In this document: positions 28,113 through 34,914 of the stretch, piece after piece
How the letters are laid out: every line of letters begins with the position of its first letter
Position numbering within the stretch: the stretch's first letter is position 1
NCBI RefSeq assembly: GCF_004684055.1
Contig: NZ_SRIB01000002.1
Coordinates: forward strand, 62,001-126,000
Direction of reading: 5' to 3'
DNA length: 64,000 nucleotides
Origin: Soehngenia longivitae
GTDB taxonomy: Bacteria > Bacillota > Clostridia > Tissierellales > Tissierellaceae
Notes under the pieces: model-generated
Told to the model about the DNA's origin: nothing
The model's database searches: none
What the model saw: the letters and a program-made list of their open reading frames with translations, nothing else
Position numbers and translations under genes: made by a program

Positions 28113-28728
28113 TGTTAATTCATTTGGGAGCGCAATAATTTTAGCTGGTGGAAAGAGCATGAGGATGGGGTTTGACAAGCAATTTTTAAAACTAGAAAAT
28201 AAATCCAATGTCGAATTGCTTATAGAAAAATTATCCCCTCTTTTTAATGATTTTATAATTGTAACAAATAAACCAAATGAGTATGATGATGAAAAAATAA
28301 AATATGAAAAAATAAAGCTGGTAAGCGATGAAATAAAAGATAAAGGGCCACTCTCAGGCATTCACATTGGCCTAAAAGAATCTAAATCAAAATACGCATA
28401 TCTTATAGCTTGTGATATGCCAATAGTCAATCTAGACTACATTCGATACATGATGGCCTTATTGAAGATAAAAGAAAGCGATGCTGTGGTCACAGAAGAT
28501 AGAATAGGCATAGAACCATTTAATGCTTTTTATTCGAGAGACTTATATAAGGTAATTGAACTATATCTTAATAACGACAAAATAGATATAAAGACTTTAC
28601 TTCAAACAGTGAATACTACCTATATTCCTCATAAGAAAGCTTTAAAAATGAGCCCTGATTGGAGTATGTTCTTAAATTTAAATACAAAAGAGGATTTAGA
28701 AAAATATGAGAGATCCCAAAGCAGATGA
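28093..28728 (+). CDS. mobA: MobA-type molybdenum cofactor guanylyltransferase
   Basis: The 211-residue nucleotidyltransferase starts with ILAGGKSMRMGFDKQFL, the GTP-binding signature, and has GPLSGIHIGL and a DMP metal site (ACDMPIVNLDY). It attaches GMP to the pterin to give the bis-MGD form used by formate dehydrogenase. The GTG start lies 20 bp inside mogA. Confidence 0.92.
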   Translation: MNVLENSVNSFGSAIILAGGKSMRMGFDKQFLKLENKSNVELLIEKLSPLFNDFIIVTNKPNEYDDEKIKYEKIKLVSDEIKDKGPLSGIHIGLKESKSKYAYLIACDMPIVNLDYIRYMMALLKIKESDAVVTEDRIGIEPFNAFYSRDLYKVIELYLNNDKIDIKTLLQTVNTTYIPHKKALKMSPDWSMFLNLNTKEDLEKYERSQSR

Positions 28729-29512
28729 TTTATCTACCAAAAAAGAAGTCAAAATAGTAAAAATAAAAGATGCGAACACTTCAGTAGAGAATGATTTTGT
28801 GGCAGTAGAAAAGCCATTCACAATTTTTGTTAATGACGTAGAAATTGCTACATTGATGGTAAGCCCAGATTCGCTCTATGAGCTGACGGTAGGATTTTTG
28901 ATTTCTGAAGGGTTAATAGATTCAATTAAAGAGATAAAAGACGTAAAAATCTATGAAAAAACCCTCGAAGCAAGAGTAATTACTTTTGAAGATAAGACAT
29001 TAAAGCAATCGTTGTTAAACAAGAGGTTAATTAGTTCGGGCTGTGGAAATGCACCTTTATTTTACAATGTAATTGATTCTATAAAGAGCAAAAAAATAAC
29101 TAACGATTTTTCAATCAAAGCTCTTGATTTATTTCAACTCATGGAAAAATTTAATAAGAGTTCAAAATTGTTCATAGAAACAGGGGGGGTACATTCTGCA
29201 GCTTTAGCGAATGCAAAAGACATATTGTACTTTTATGAAGATATAGGAAGGCACAATTGCATAGATAAAGTGCTTGGCAGAGCAGACATACAAAAAACTC
29301 ATTATAGCGACAAGATTATTCTTACATCTGGGAGGGTCTCTCATGAGCTGATCTCAAAGATGTCAAAAAGAGCTATCCCTATGGTAGTATCCCACTCTGC
29401 TCCCACATCTTATTCAATAGAACTAGCTAATGCATTGAATATCACACTAGTTGGGTTTGTAAGAGGGAAGAGGTTAAATATCTACACAAATTTCGATAAT
29501 ATAATTTATTGA
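28706..29512 (+). CDS. fdhD: formate dehydrogenase accessory sulfurtransferase FdhD
   Basis: The 268-residue protein matches FdhD: PDSLYELTVGFLISEGLI, the active-site loop SSGCGNAP (one Cys here, where E. coli has a CxxC), GGVHSAALA and the C-terminal ALNITLVGFVRGKRLNIYT. It passes sulfur from a cysteine desulfurase to the bis-MGD metal centre. It overlaps mobA by 23 bp and is the last gene of the fdh transcript. No terminator is visible before the convergent ThiF-like gene, whose stop is 3 bp away. Confidence 0.93.
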   Translation: MRDPKADDLSTKKEVKIVKIKDANTSVENDFVAVEKPFTIFVNDVEIATLMVSPDSLYELTVGFLISEGLIDSIKEIKDVKIYEKTLEARVITFEDKTLKQSLLNKRLISSGCGNAPLFYNVIDSIKSKKITNDFSIKALDLFQLMEKFNKSSKLFIETGGVHSAALANAKDILYFYEDIGRHNCIDKVLGRADIQKTHYSDKIILTSGRVSHELISKMSKRAIPMVVSHSAPTSYSIELANALNITLVGFVRGKRLNIYTNFDNIIY

Positions 29513-29515
29513 AAC

Positions 29516-30196
29516 TTAATTACTTTTTAGATCAACCACGGAATAATTTTGAGTATAAGTATCTATTAAGAGGAGTTTGTATCTAAGGATCTCTCCTCTT
29601 TTTATTAATAATTTTACCACTTCACTCACTTCAACTGCTGCAACTAAAGCAGGTGTGAAAGAGGGATTTCCTAGTTTGTTTTCTAATTTTTCACTAGATT
29701 TATATATGAGATTTAGTGTGTTGTCATTTGGCATGATCGTCGAAACTTGTCCAAACCATCCTGAGATAGCTCCATGGACTAATGGTATATTAAGTTCTTT
29801 TGCAAAACGTTGAAGTGAAAATCTTGTCTTTATGTCATCCACCGCATCGACAATCACATCGTGCCCTTTTAAAATATCCACGTAATTTTCTTCTGAAATA
29901 TGTGAATTGACACTATTTACAATTACATCAGGATTAATTTCATTAACTCTCAATTTAGCTGCTAGAGCTTTGTTTTGACCTAAATTATCCATGGTTGATA
30001 AAATTTGCCTATTGAGGTTGGTTTCTTCGAAAACATCGCCGTCAATAGCAGTTATATAGCCAATTCCAAGCCGTGCAAGCATTTCTATTACATAGCCACC
30101 TAATCCACCGCATCCAACTACACAGACTTTACATTTTCTTAAGCTTTCATTTTCTTCAAGTGAAAGCATATCCATATTTCTTAAGTATCTTTTCAT
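29516..30196 (-). CDS. ThiF/MoeB/HesA-family E1-like adenylyltransferase
   Basis: The 226-residue protein has the nucleotide-binding VVGCGGLGGYVIEMLARLG, DGDVFEETNLNRQ and DAVDDIKTRF motifs of enzymes that adenylate the C-terminal Gly of a MoaD or ThiS protein. The zinc-binding CxxC pairs of E. coli MoeB are absent. It lies downstream of a MoaD-like gene and aor on the same strand, so it most likely activates that MoaD-like protein for tungstopterin synthesis. Confidence 0.88.
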   Translation of the reverse strand: MKRYLRNMDMLSLEENESLRKCKVCVVGCGGLGGYVIEMLARLGIGYITAIDGDVFEETNLNRQILSTMDNLGQNKALAAKLRVNEINPDVIVNSVNSHISEENYVDILKGHDVIVDAVDDIKTRFSLQRFAKELNIPLVHGAISGWFGQVSTIMPNDNTLNLIYKSSEKLENKLGNPSFTPALVAAVEVSEVVKLLIKRGEILRYKLLLIDTYTQNYSVVDLKSN

Positions 30197-30215
30197 AACA
30201 CACCTCTATTTAGAT

Positions 30216-30253
30216 TATAATATAAGCTCATCAAAAGATGAGCTTATATTATA
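30216..30253. repeat. 17-bp perfect hairpin between moaD-like and thiF-like genes
   Basis: Arms 30216-30232 and 30237-30253 pair perfectly around a 4-base loop. On the minus strand, in the direction of the operon, there is no T run after the stem. On the plus strand it is followed by T6. It may be a processing or stability element between the two genes, or a terminator for plus-strand readthrough from fdhD. Confidence 0.6.
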
Positions 30254-30259
30254 TATTTT

Positions 30260-30499
30260 TTAACCCCCACCCAAAGGTGTCAACACTAGTACTTTATCAT
30301 TATCATTTAAGACTGTATCATCGTTTGCATTCATATTGTTAACGATGAACGAGGCATTCGATAGGATTGGTTTTAGTTCTTCATCAGACATATTTATTAG
30401 AATTGTCTTGAGAGTTTTTACATTTGTGCCTTCTTCTAAATCTAAAACATCAGGCATTTTATCGTGAATGACACCCATGTATTTTAGTTTTATTACCAT
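30260..30499 (-). CDS. MoaD/ThiS-family sulfur carrier
   Basis: The 79-residue ubiquitin-like protein ends in Gly-Gly-Gly, the tail that is adenylated and thiocarboxylated. Its ATG directly abuts the aor stop codon (no gap). AOR operons of anaerobes often carry such a MoaD, which supplies sulfur for the pterin dithiolene. No MoaE partner is present in the window. Confidence 0.88.
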   Translation of the reverse strand: MVIKLKYMGVIHDKMPDVLDLEEGTNVKTLKTILINMSDEELKPILSNASFIVNNMNANDDTVLNDNDKVLVLTPLGGG

Positions 30500-32365
30500 T
30501 TATTTATCTTCCCCATAAATATCTTTTATCACTTCATCTAATCCACCTAATTTTTCTAAAAGAGCCTTATCTGGTAGACCACTATCAAAATCGATACCAG
30601 CTTCTTTAAAGAAATTTCTACCTAATTTTTCTACATCAACACTATATCCTTTTAATGGTCCAGCTTCTAGAGGAGGTTCACCAACTGCTCTCTTAGTAAG
30701 AGTCATGTCTTTTGGTTTTATACCCTCTCTGAGATTAAATGCATATCTCATCATAAATATTCTTAAACCAGTATTAAAAGCAGTTTCTTGATCAAAGTTC
30801 ATGCCTGTAATTGCAGCTATATACTCATAAACTGTTTCAGGAGGAGCACAAAGTGTACTAAAATAGCACATGCTAGATGCATTTAGAACTTCTACAAAAA
30901 GAGTCATACCTAAATCTGCTGGGCCAGTGCCATCGAAGATGTAGTTTTCTTCTTTAATAGGCTCTAGCATTTGGACTCCACCTATACCACCTTTAACGTG
31001 TCTTCCAGGAGTTGGATCGAATTTATAAGTTCTAGCTAAACCTGGAGAGTGTCTTGGGTCGTGCATTGGGAGTTCTATTCCTGAAGCAGTTTGGAGATAT
31101 TCTTCTCCTTTATTCCAATATTTAGCAGCGTATTGAGAACCATGGCATAATATAGCACCGCAGCCTTCACCATCAGCCATTTTTTGCATTATATTTACTA
31201 TAGCCTCACCGTTGCCCCATGTCAATTCAATACCATCTAGATCTTCTTTTGTAAGTATACCTCTCTCATAACATTCCATTGCCCAAGCTATTGTCATACC
31301 AGCTGAAATTGTATCGAAACCATAAGTGTTACAGATTTCATTGCATTTAAGCATTGCATCAGGTTCTCCACATAAAAGAGTACTTCCGAAAGCAGCAGCT
31401 GTTTCATATTCAGGTCTTTCGGTTGGGCCTAAAGGCCAACGTCCATCGTTTACTTCGTATTCAGCACCGCATCCCAATGGGCAAGATGCACAATTGTATT
31501 TTTTTGTTTTGTATCGGTCAAGTGCGATAGAACCCATTTTTTCAGCTTTTTCTTCGCCAAAGTCTACTACACCTACACCACCCCAGTTTTTAACAGGCGA
31601 GTCCCCATTCAAAGCTGATGCAGGAGTTCCTACACCTGTGCCATAGGCTCCAAAAGCCTGTGCTAATTCGCTTTGTTTCATGGCTTCAGTTACTTTTTTA
31701 TTGATTTCTAAAACTTTTTCAGGGTTAGCGACAGGAATATTTTGAGTTCCTCTAACTGCGATAGCTTTCAATTTTTTAGAACCCATTATTGGACCTGTAC
31801 CACCTCTAGCTGGAGCACGATGTCCATCGTTAATAGGGCACGAAATCAAAGAAACTCTTTCTCCTGCAGGCCCAATAGCACTTACTCTTAATCTTGGCTC
31901 ATTAGTTTCTTCTTTCAATGCTTCCCAAACTTTCTTTGTATCCATACCCCAAAGATGAGAAGCATCTCTTATTTCTACTTTTCCATCGTTGATGTAAATA
32001 TACACTGGTTTTGGGGATATTCCCTTGATGAATAATGCGTCATATCCTGCTTTTTTCAACTCAGGACCAAAAAATCCTCCTGAATTTGCATCGTTCCACC
32101 CACCAGTTATAGGGGATTTATTTACAACTGTGTATCTGCCTCCAAACCAAGCTTTTGTAGCACTTGTAGGCCCAGTTATAAACCCAAGCACACTGTCAGG
32201 GCCAAGTGGATCTGTACCAGGTTTCATCATATCGTAAAGAATTTTAGCGCCAAAACCATAACCTCCGATGAAGTCTTCAGCAAGTTCTTTTGGAGTCTCT
32301 TTCTCTTCAATCTCTCCTGTTGTCAAGTCGATAAATAGCATTTTTCCTGCATACCCATAAAGCAT
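30500..32365 (-). CDS. aor: tungsten-dependent aldehyde:ferredoxin oxidoreductase
   Basis: The 621-residue length and whole architecture match AOR. The N-terminal domain has LTTGEIEEK, FIGGYGFGAKILYD and the pterin-binding AWFGGRYTVVNKSPITGGWNDANSGG; the [4Fe-4S] ligands are Cys292, 295 and 299 (C-x2-C-x3-C) with a distal Cys at 500 or 506. It oxidises aldehydes to acids with ferredoxin, or reduces acids, in amino-acid fermentation. Ribosome site AGGAGAGG. The promoter region carries two operator-like palindromes. Confidence 0.95.
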   Translation of the reverse strand: MLYGYAGKMLFIDLTTGEIEEKETPKELAEDFIGGYGFGAKILYDMMKPGTDPLGPDSVLGFITGPTSATKAWFGGRYTVVNKSPITGGWNDANSGGFFGPELKKAGYDALFIKGISPKPVYIYINDGKVEIRDASHLWGMDTKKVWEALKEETNEPRLRVSAIGPAGERVSLISCPINDGHRAPARGGTGPIMGSKKLKAIAVRGTQNIPVANPEKVLEINKKVTEAMKQSELAQAFGAYGTGVGTPASALNGDSPVKNWGGVGVVDFGEEKAEKMGSIALDRYKTKKYNCASCPLGCGAEYEVNDGRWPLGPTERPEYETAAAFGSTLLCGEPDAMLKCNEICNTYGFDTISAGMTIAWAMECYERGILTKEDLDGIELTWGNGEAIVNIMQKMADGEGCGAILCHGSQYAAKYWNKGEEYLQTASGIELPMHDPRHSPGLARTYKFDPTPGRHVKGGIGGVQMLEPIKEENYIFDGTGPADLGMTLFVEVLNASSMCYFSTLCAPPETVYEYIAAITGMNFDQETAFNTGLRIFMMRYAFNLREGIKPKDMTLTKRAVGEPPLEAGPLKGYSVDVEKLGRNFFKEAGIDFDSGLPDKALLEKLGGLDEVIKDIYGEDK

Positions 32366-32398
32366 ATATTACCTCTCCTTTCTTATCCAATAATAAAT

Positions 32399-32414
32399 AT
32401 TGGTCGTGCCTAAT
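32399..32414. promoter_or_regulatory. imperfect operator-like palindrome downstream of aor promoter
   Basis: A 7-2-7 dyad with a good GCCTAAT half (32408-32414) and a degenerate ATTGGTC half (32399-32405). It shares spacing and half-site with the perfect palindrome at 32463-32478, centre-to-centre 64 bp, and would overlap the early transcribed region of aor. Confidence 0.45.
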
Positions 32415-32426
32415 CTTGTTAATTTT

Positions 32427-32455
32427 ATTATATTACAGCGATACCAAATTAGCAA
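32427..32455 (-). promoter_or_regulatory. promoter of the aor operon
   Basis: On the minus strand TTGCTA (32450-32455), a 17 bp spacer and a perfect TATAAT (32427-32432) lie 62 bp ahead of the aor ATG. Transcription should start near 32420. Confidence 0.72.
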
Positions 32456-32462
32456 GTATAGA

Positions 32463-32478
32463 TTTAGGCTTGCCTAAA
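32463..32478. promoter_or_regulatory. perfect DtxR/MntR-like palindrome upstream of aor
   Basis: The dyad TTTAGGC TT GCCTAAA is exact and centred about 50 bp upstream of the predicted aor start site. Its form resembles operators of the DtxR/MntR metal-regulator family. The neighbouring TetR protein is another candidate to bind it. Confidence 0.55.
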
Positions 32479-32494
32479 AAATAATTCAAAAAAA

Positions 32495-32512
32495 GCAAGG
32501 TCAGTCCCTTGC
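32495..32512 (-). terminator. terminator of the TetR gene, stop codon in its loop
   Basis: On the minus strand a 6 bp stem (32507-32512 with 32495-32500) has a 6-base loop containing the TGA stop codon, followed by seven T. Confidence 0.82.
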
Positions 32513-33169
32513 CCATTTACAGCTTTCTATCAAAAATGATGTAATTTCTTTTAATTCAACAGTATCAGCTATCTCTTTAGCTTTATCATTAATTTTTTTG
32601 ATATCTTTTTCTCGTACTTTTAGCATGGTAAACATAATTTTATTTACAGTCGTTGCTAATTTATCATAAGTCATTTTAATTTTTCCTTCTCTTATGCTTA
32701 GGAGCAACTCAGATTCTGCTCCAACTGCGACAGTCAAAGCTAGCAACATCTGATATTTTGTTATAGGGATATCATCATTTTCGATTATTTTATAATAAGA
32801 ATCAATATACTTTTCGATTTTTACTTTTGTTAATTCTCTACTAGACATCATTTCTGATAAAAAATTCAAACTCTCATTAGTTGATGTCATAGCCTTGTAA
32901 AAGAGTATATTTAAGAGTGCTAAATAAGTATAACCTTTTATTTTATCTTTATAGTTTTTTTCAACATAGTTATATAATGCATCTAAAATATCTTCATACA
33001 TTTCTATTACAATGTCTTCCTTTTGATTGTAATAATAATGCAAAAGACCTTTATTAATTTGAGATTGATTTGCAATCTCTCTAGTAGTGGTATTTTTAAA
33101 ACCCTTTTCTTTAAATAATCTATATGAATTTTTTAATATATTATCTCTTTGGATTGTCGCACGATCCAT
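32501..33169 (-). CDS. TetR-family transcriptional regulator
   Basis: The 222-residue protein has the TetR N-terminal HTH (about 9-55: ILKNSYRLFKEKGFKNTTTREIANQS, then GLLHYYYNQKEDI) and a helical ligand domain unlike any I can name. It lies upstream of aor on the same strand but is separated by its own terminator and the aor promoter. It may control aor or the divergent cassette at 33.3-34.7 kb. Confidence 0.88.
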   Translation of the reverse strand: MDRATIQRDNILKNSYRLFKEKGFKNTTTREIANQSQINKGLLHYYYNQKEDIVIEMYEDILDALYNYVEKNYKDKIKGYTYLALLNILFYKAMTSTNESLNFLSEMMSSRELTKVKIEKYIDSYYKIIENDDIPITKYQMLLALTVAVGAESELLLSIREGKIKMTYDKLATTVNKIMFTMLKVREKDIKKINDKAKEIADTVELKEITSFLIESCKWARD

Positions 33170-33309
33170 TTAAACCACCACCATATTTAATTATTATCTA
33201 CTTTAGTATAAACAATTTTAATAAAACTGTCTATTTGTATATGGATAAGATAGTATTAATTAATCATTTTTTTAAAAACAATTTATACTGTATTATTATT
33301 TACAAAAAT

Positions 33310-33338
33310 TTGACATGGAAAATCTACTATGATATACT
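33310..33338 (+). promoter_or_regulatory. near-consensus sigma-A promoter of the accessory cassette
   Basis: TTGACA (33310-33315), 17 bp, TATACT (33333-33338). It is the strongest match to the consensus in this part of the window and would give a leader of about 235 bases before the secreted-protein gene. Confidence 0.72.
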
Positions 33339-33402
33339 TATGTTAAGATTTATACTGAATATTCTAATAAATATATTTCTAGTAAAAATCTATTAGGGGA
33401 AT

Positions 33403-33459
33403 ATGGTTATTATTGAATTTGTAAAGAATATGAATGCGCTATATAATTTAAAAATATAA
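33403..33459 (+). CDS. possible 18-residue leader peptide
   Basis: ATG 33403 opens an 18-codon frame with a G-rich AGGGG about 3 bp upstream, a poor spacing. It sits between the promoter at 33310 and the hairpin at 33473. It could be a leader peptide or chance. Confidence 0.2.
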   Translation: MVIIEFVKNMNALYNLKI

Positions 33460-33472
33460 ATTATTGGCGTTC

Positions 33473-33529
33473 GGAATCCAGAGTTATACAATCGAAGCGA
33501 AAACATTGTACATAGAGAGTTTGGATTCC
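33473..33529 (+). repeat. nested inverted repeat (possible structured RNA)
   Basis: An outer 8 bp stem (33473-33480 with 33522-33529) encloses an inner 6 bp stem (33487-33492 with 33505-33510) with purine-rich internal segments. There is no T run after it, so it is not a simple terminator. It lies 50 bp before the secreted-protein ATG. Confidence 0.55.
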
Positions 33530-33544
33530 TCAATTTTCATTTAA

Positions 33545-33586
33545 GTTTACAAAACGGTATAATATAAAAGGAGGTTTTTATGAAAA
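33545..33586 (+). repeat. leader repeat, copy 1 (with RBS and first codons)
   Basis: A 42-bp block running from GTTTACAAAACGG through TATAAA and AAGGAGG to the first codons of the secreted-protein gene recurs at 34394-34435 with the same ATG spacing (35 bp) and about five mismatches. Confidence 0.85.
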
Positions 33587-34191
33587 AACAAATTGGTTTA
33601 TTATTAATTTTATTTCTTTCATTATCATCTAATGTTTATGCGGAATATGTTAGTTATACGCCTTTGGTTGATTCTTTAGAAACCATTAGTGCTGAGGATA
33701 TTCCTCAACATATTCAACCTTTAGCATTTGAGACTAAAGAAGAGCTTGAAGAATACTTAAGTACACAATTATCAAGTAAAAATTCTATTAAAACGGAATC
33801 CGTGGAAGTTGCTAATCCTTCTGAGTCTTTGGATAAATTGTTAATTTATGCAACTCGTTCATCTGGATCTGGTTCATATCAAACATCTACTATTCCGGCT
33901 TCGGGAGCTTCTTTAAATTTAAAAACACTATATAGTTATGAACAAGTTCCAGGAATGACAACGCATAGATTTACTCAGGCTACAGGGTCTATGAGTTTGA
34001 CTGGTTTTACTGTGGGACTAGACATTAGAGATATTTCTTGTTTATCTACAATATCGTCTCGAGGAAGTAGTATTACGACAACAGGCACATGTACGATTGA
34101 TTATTATTTCCTTATAGATGGTTTAGTAAAGCTTTGGTCAGATGATTTTAACATGGAACATATGATTTTTATAACAAGTGTGATTTATTAG
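33580..34191 (+). CDS. secreted protein of unknown function
   Basis: I do not recognise this 203-residue protein. It has a clear signal peptide (about 1-21, cleaved near VYA), an acidic segment with a predicted helix (about 35-75), then a Ser/Thr/Gly-rich beta-type region (about 92-175) with two Cys (in ISCLST and TGTCTID, about 18 residues apart) that could form a disulfide. There is no cell-wall anchor. AAGGAGG lies 5 bp before the ATG. It is followed by small membrane-protein ORFs, so secretion with membrane partners is possible, but this is inference. Confidence 0.75.
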   Translation: MKKQIGLLLILFLSLSSNVYAEYVSYTPLVDSLETISAEDIPQHIQPLAFETKEELEEYLSTQLSSKNSIKTESVEVANPSESLDKLLIYATRSSGSGSYQTSTIPASGASLNLKTLYSYEQVPGMTTHRFTQATGSMSLTGFTVGLDIRDISCLSTISSRGSSITTTGTCTIDYYFLIDGLVKLWSDDFNMEHMIFITSVIY

Positions 34192-34241
34192 ATAAAATAT
34201 TGTTTTATATGTCTACTATTAATGCGATTGGGGGAGTGTAA
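34186..34241 (+). pseudogene. truncated duplicate of the small membrane-protein ORF
   Basis: Bases 34188-34231 repeat 34250-34293 with about four mismatches. The frame would read LDKILFYMSTINAIGGV and then stop at 34239-34241. It has no ATG and begins inside the stop of the upstream gene, so it looks like a decayed or partial duplication. Confidence 0.55.
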
Positions 34242-34246
34242 TTTAG

Positions 34247-34354
34247 ATGTTAGATAAAATATTATTTTATATGCCTATTATTAATGCTATTGGGCTGATA
34301 GTAATTCTATTTATTTTAGTAAATTGGTTTATTAAAAAAAATAGAAATAATTAA
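34247..34354 (+). CDS. 35-residue small membrane protein
   Basis: ATG 34247 opens a 35-codon frame encoding one hydrophobic helix (about residues 11-29, INAIGLIVILFILVNWF) and a basic tail (KKNRNN), the classic layout of a small single-pass protein with the C-terminus inside. A GGGGGAG site lies about 10 bp upstream. The duplication just before it (34188-34231) keeps the same coding frame, which supports coding use. Confidence 0.5.
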   Translation: MLDKILFYMPIINAIGLIVILFILVNWFIKKNRNN

Positions 34355-34393
34355 GACCTTTGTATTCAATATTTATCTAAATAATTTATAAAG

Positions 34394-34435
34394 GTTTACA
34401 AAACGGAAAAGTATAAAAGGAGGTTTCTATGAAAA
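34394..34435 (+). repeat. leader repeat, copy 2
   Basis: Second copy of the block at 33545-33586. The AAGGAGG ribosome site and the first codons (ATGAAAA) are conserved, while the TATAAT of copy 1 reads AAAAGT-like here. Confidence 0.85.
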
Positions 34436-34671
34436 GGGTATTTGGATTTGGTACGTTTACTAATAAAACTATATGTTCGGTTTTGCTTGTATTAAGTTTT
34501 ATACTTTCTTATAGTTTTATATATTTACAAAGCTACACCATTGACTCAAACGGTAGCCAACTTGCGATGGATATATACAGTTTTTATATAACATACTTAC
34601 TACCTATTGTGCTTTTAGTATGGGTGAAATTCCTTTGTGAATTTCTTTATAAACTGTTAGAAAAAGAATAG
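34429..34671 (+). CDS. small two-helix membrane protein of unknown function
   Basis: The 80-residue protein has two hydrophobic helices (about 15-35 and 50-70) joined by a short polar loop and ends in a charged tail. The first residues follow the same duplicated leader as the secreted-protein gene. I do not recognise the family. It is the last gene of the accessory cassette before the tungstate transporter. Confidence 0.65.
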   Translation: MKRVFGFGTFTNKTICSVLLVLSFILSYSFIYLQSYTIDSNGSQLAMDIYSFYITYLLPIVLLVWVKFLCEFLYKLLEKE

Positions 34672-34792
34672 ACTCTTTAATGATTGGAATTTAAATGTTT
34701 TGAGTAATAAATCTAATTTATAAACATTTAGATAAATCATGATATTCCCCTATTTTTTAATTTAAGCATCTGAAATTACTACCGTAAGAATT

Positions 34793-34840
34793 ATAACCAT
34801 CCTTTTAAGATATAGTATTAATATCTTAAAGTATGGTTAT
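34793..34840 (+). repeat. 48-bp interrupted inverted repeat upstream of tupA
   Basis: Outer 8 bp arms (34793-34800 with 34833-34840) and inner 9 bp arms (34805-34813 with 34821-34829) match exactly and are offset by 4 and 3 bases. It ends 20 bp before the tupA -35 element, so it may terminate cassette transcripts or bind a regulator of tup. Confidence 0.6.
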
Positions 34841-34860
34841 CTTTCTATCAATCTCAAAGC

Positions 34861-34890
34861 TTGACATTGGCTGATTTAGAGTGATACTAT
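34861..34890 (+). promoter_or_regulatory. promoter of the tup-moe-moa operon
   Basis: A perfect TTGACA (34861-34866), 18 bp and TACTAT (34885-34890), 24 bp before the tupA ATG. I find no molybdenum-cofactor riboswitch-like leader; the transcript leader is short. Confidence 0.65.
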
Positions 34891-34914
34891 ACAATAAAAG
34901 AATGGAGGGATAGT

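Larger units (their letters stand above)
33170..33579. other. 410-bp AT-rich region with promoter, mini-ORF and nested inverted repeats
   Basis: No gene over 60 codons is supported here. The region holds a near-consensus promoter (33310-33338), a possible 18-codon ORF (33403-33459), a nested inverted repeat that could fold as RNA (33473-33529) and the leader of the secreted-protein gene. It is the divergent region between the TetR gene and the accessory cassette. Confidence 0.6.

Noticed and set aside
31326-31646. Plus-strand 106-codon ORF inside aor
   Set aside because: It is a shadow frame of a fully conserved gene; its Pro/Ser-rich composition is typical of antisense frames.
33124-33396. 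90-codon plus-strand ORF overlapping the tetR start
   Set aside because: It has no ribosome site, overlaps a well-supported gene, covers the consensus promoter at 33310-33338 and is low-complexity hydrophobic by AT-rich chance.
33545-34435. CRISPR-like or phage-attachment repeat
   Set aside because: Only two copies, each tied to a gene start, with no regular spacers and no integrase or transposase nearby.
34800-34914. Molybdenum-cofactor (Moco/Tuco) riboswitch ahead of tup-moe-moa
   Set aside because: The predicted promoter lies directly before tupA, leaving almost no leader, and the inverted repeat is upstream of the promoter.
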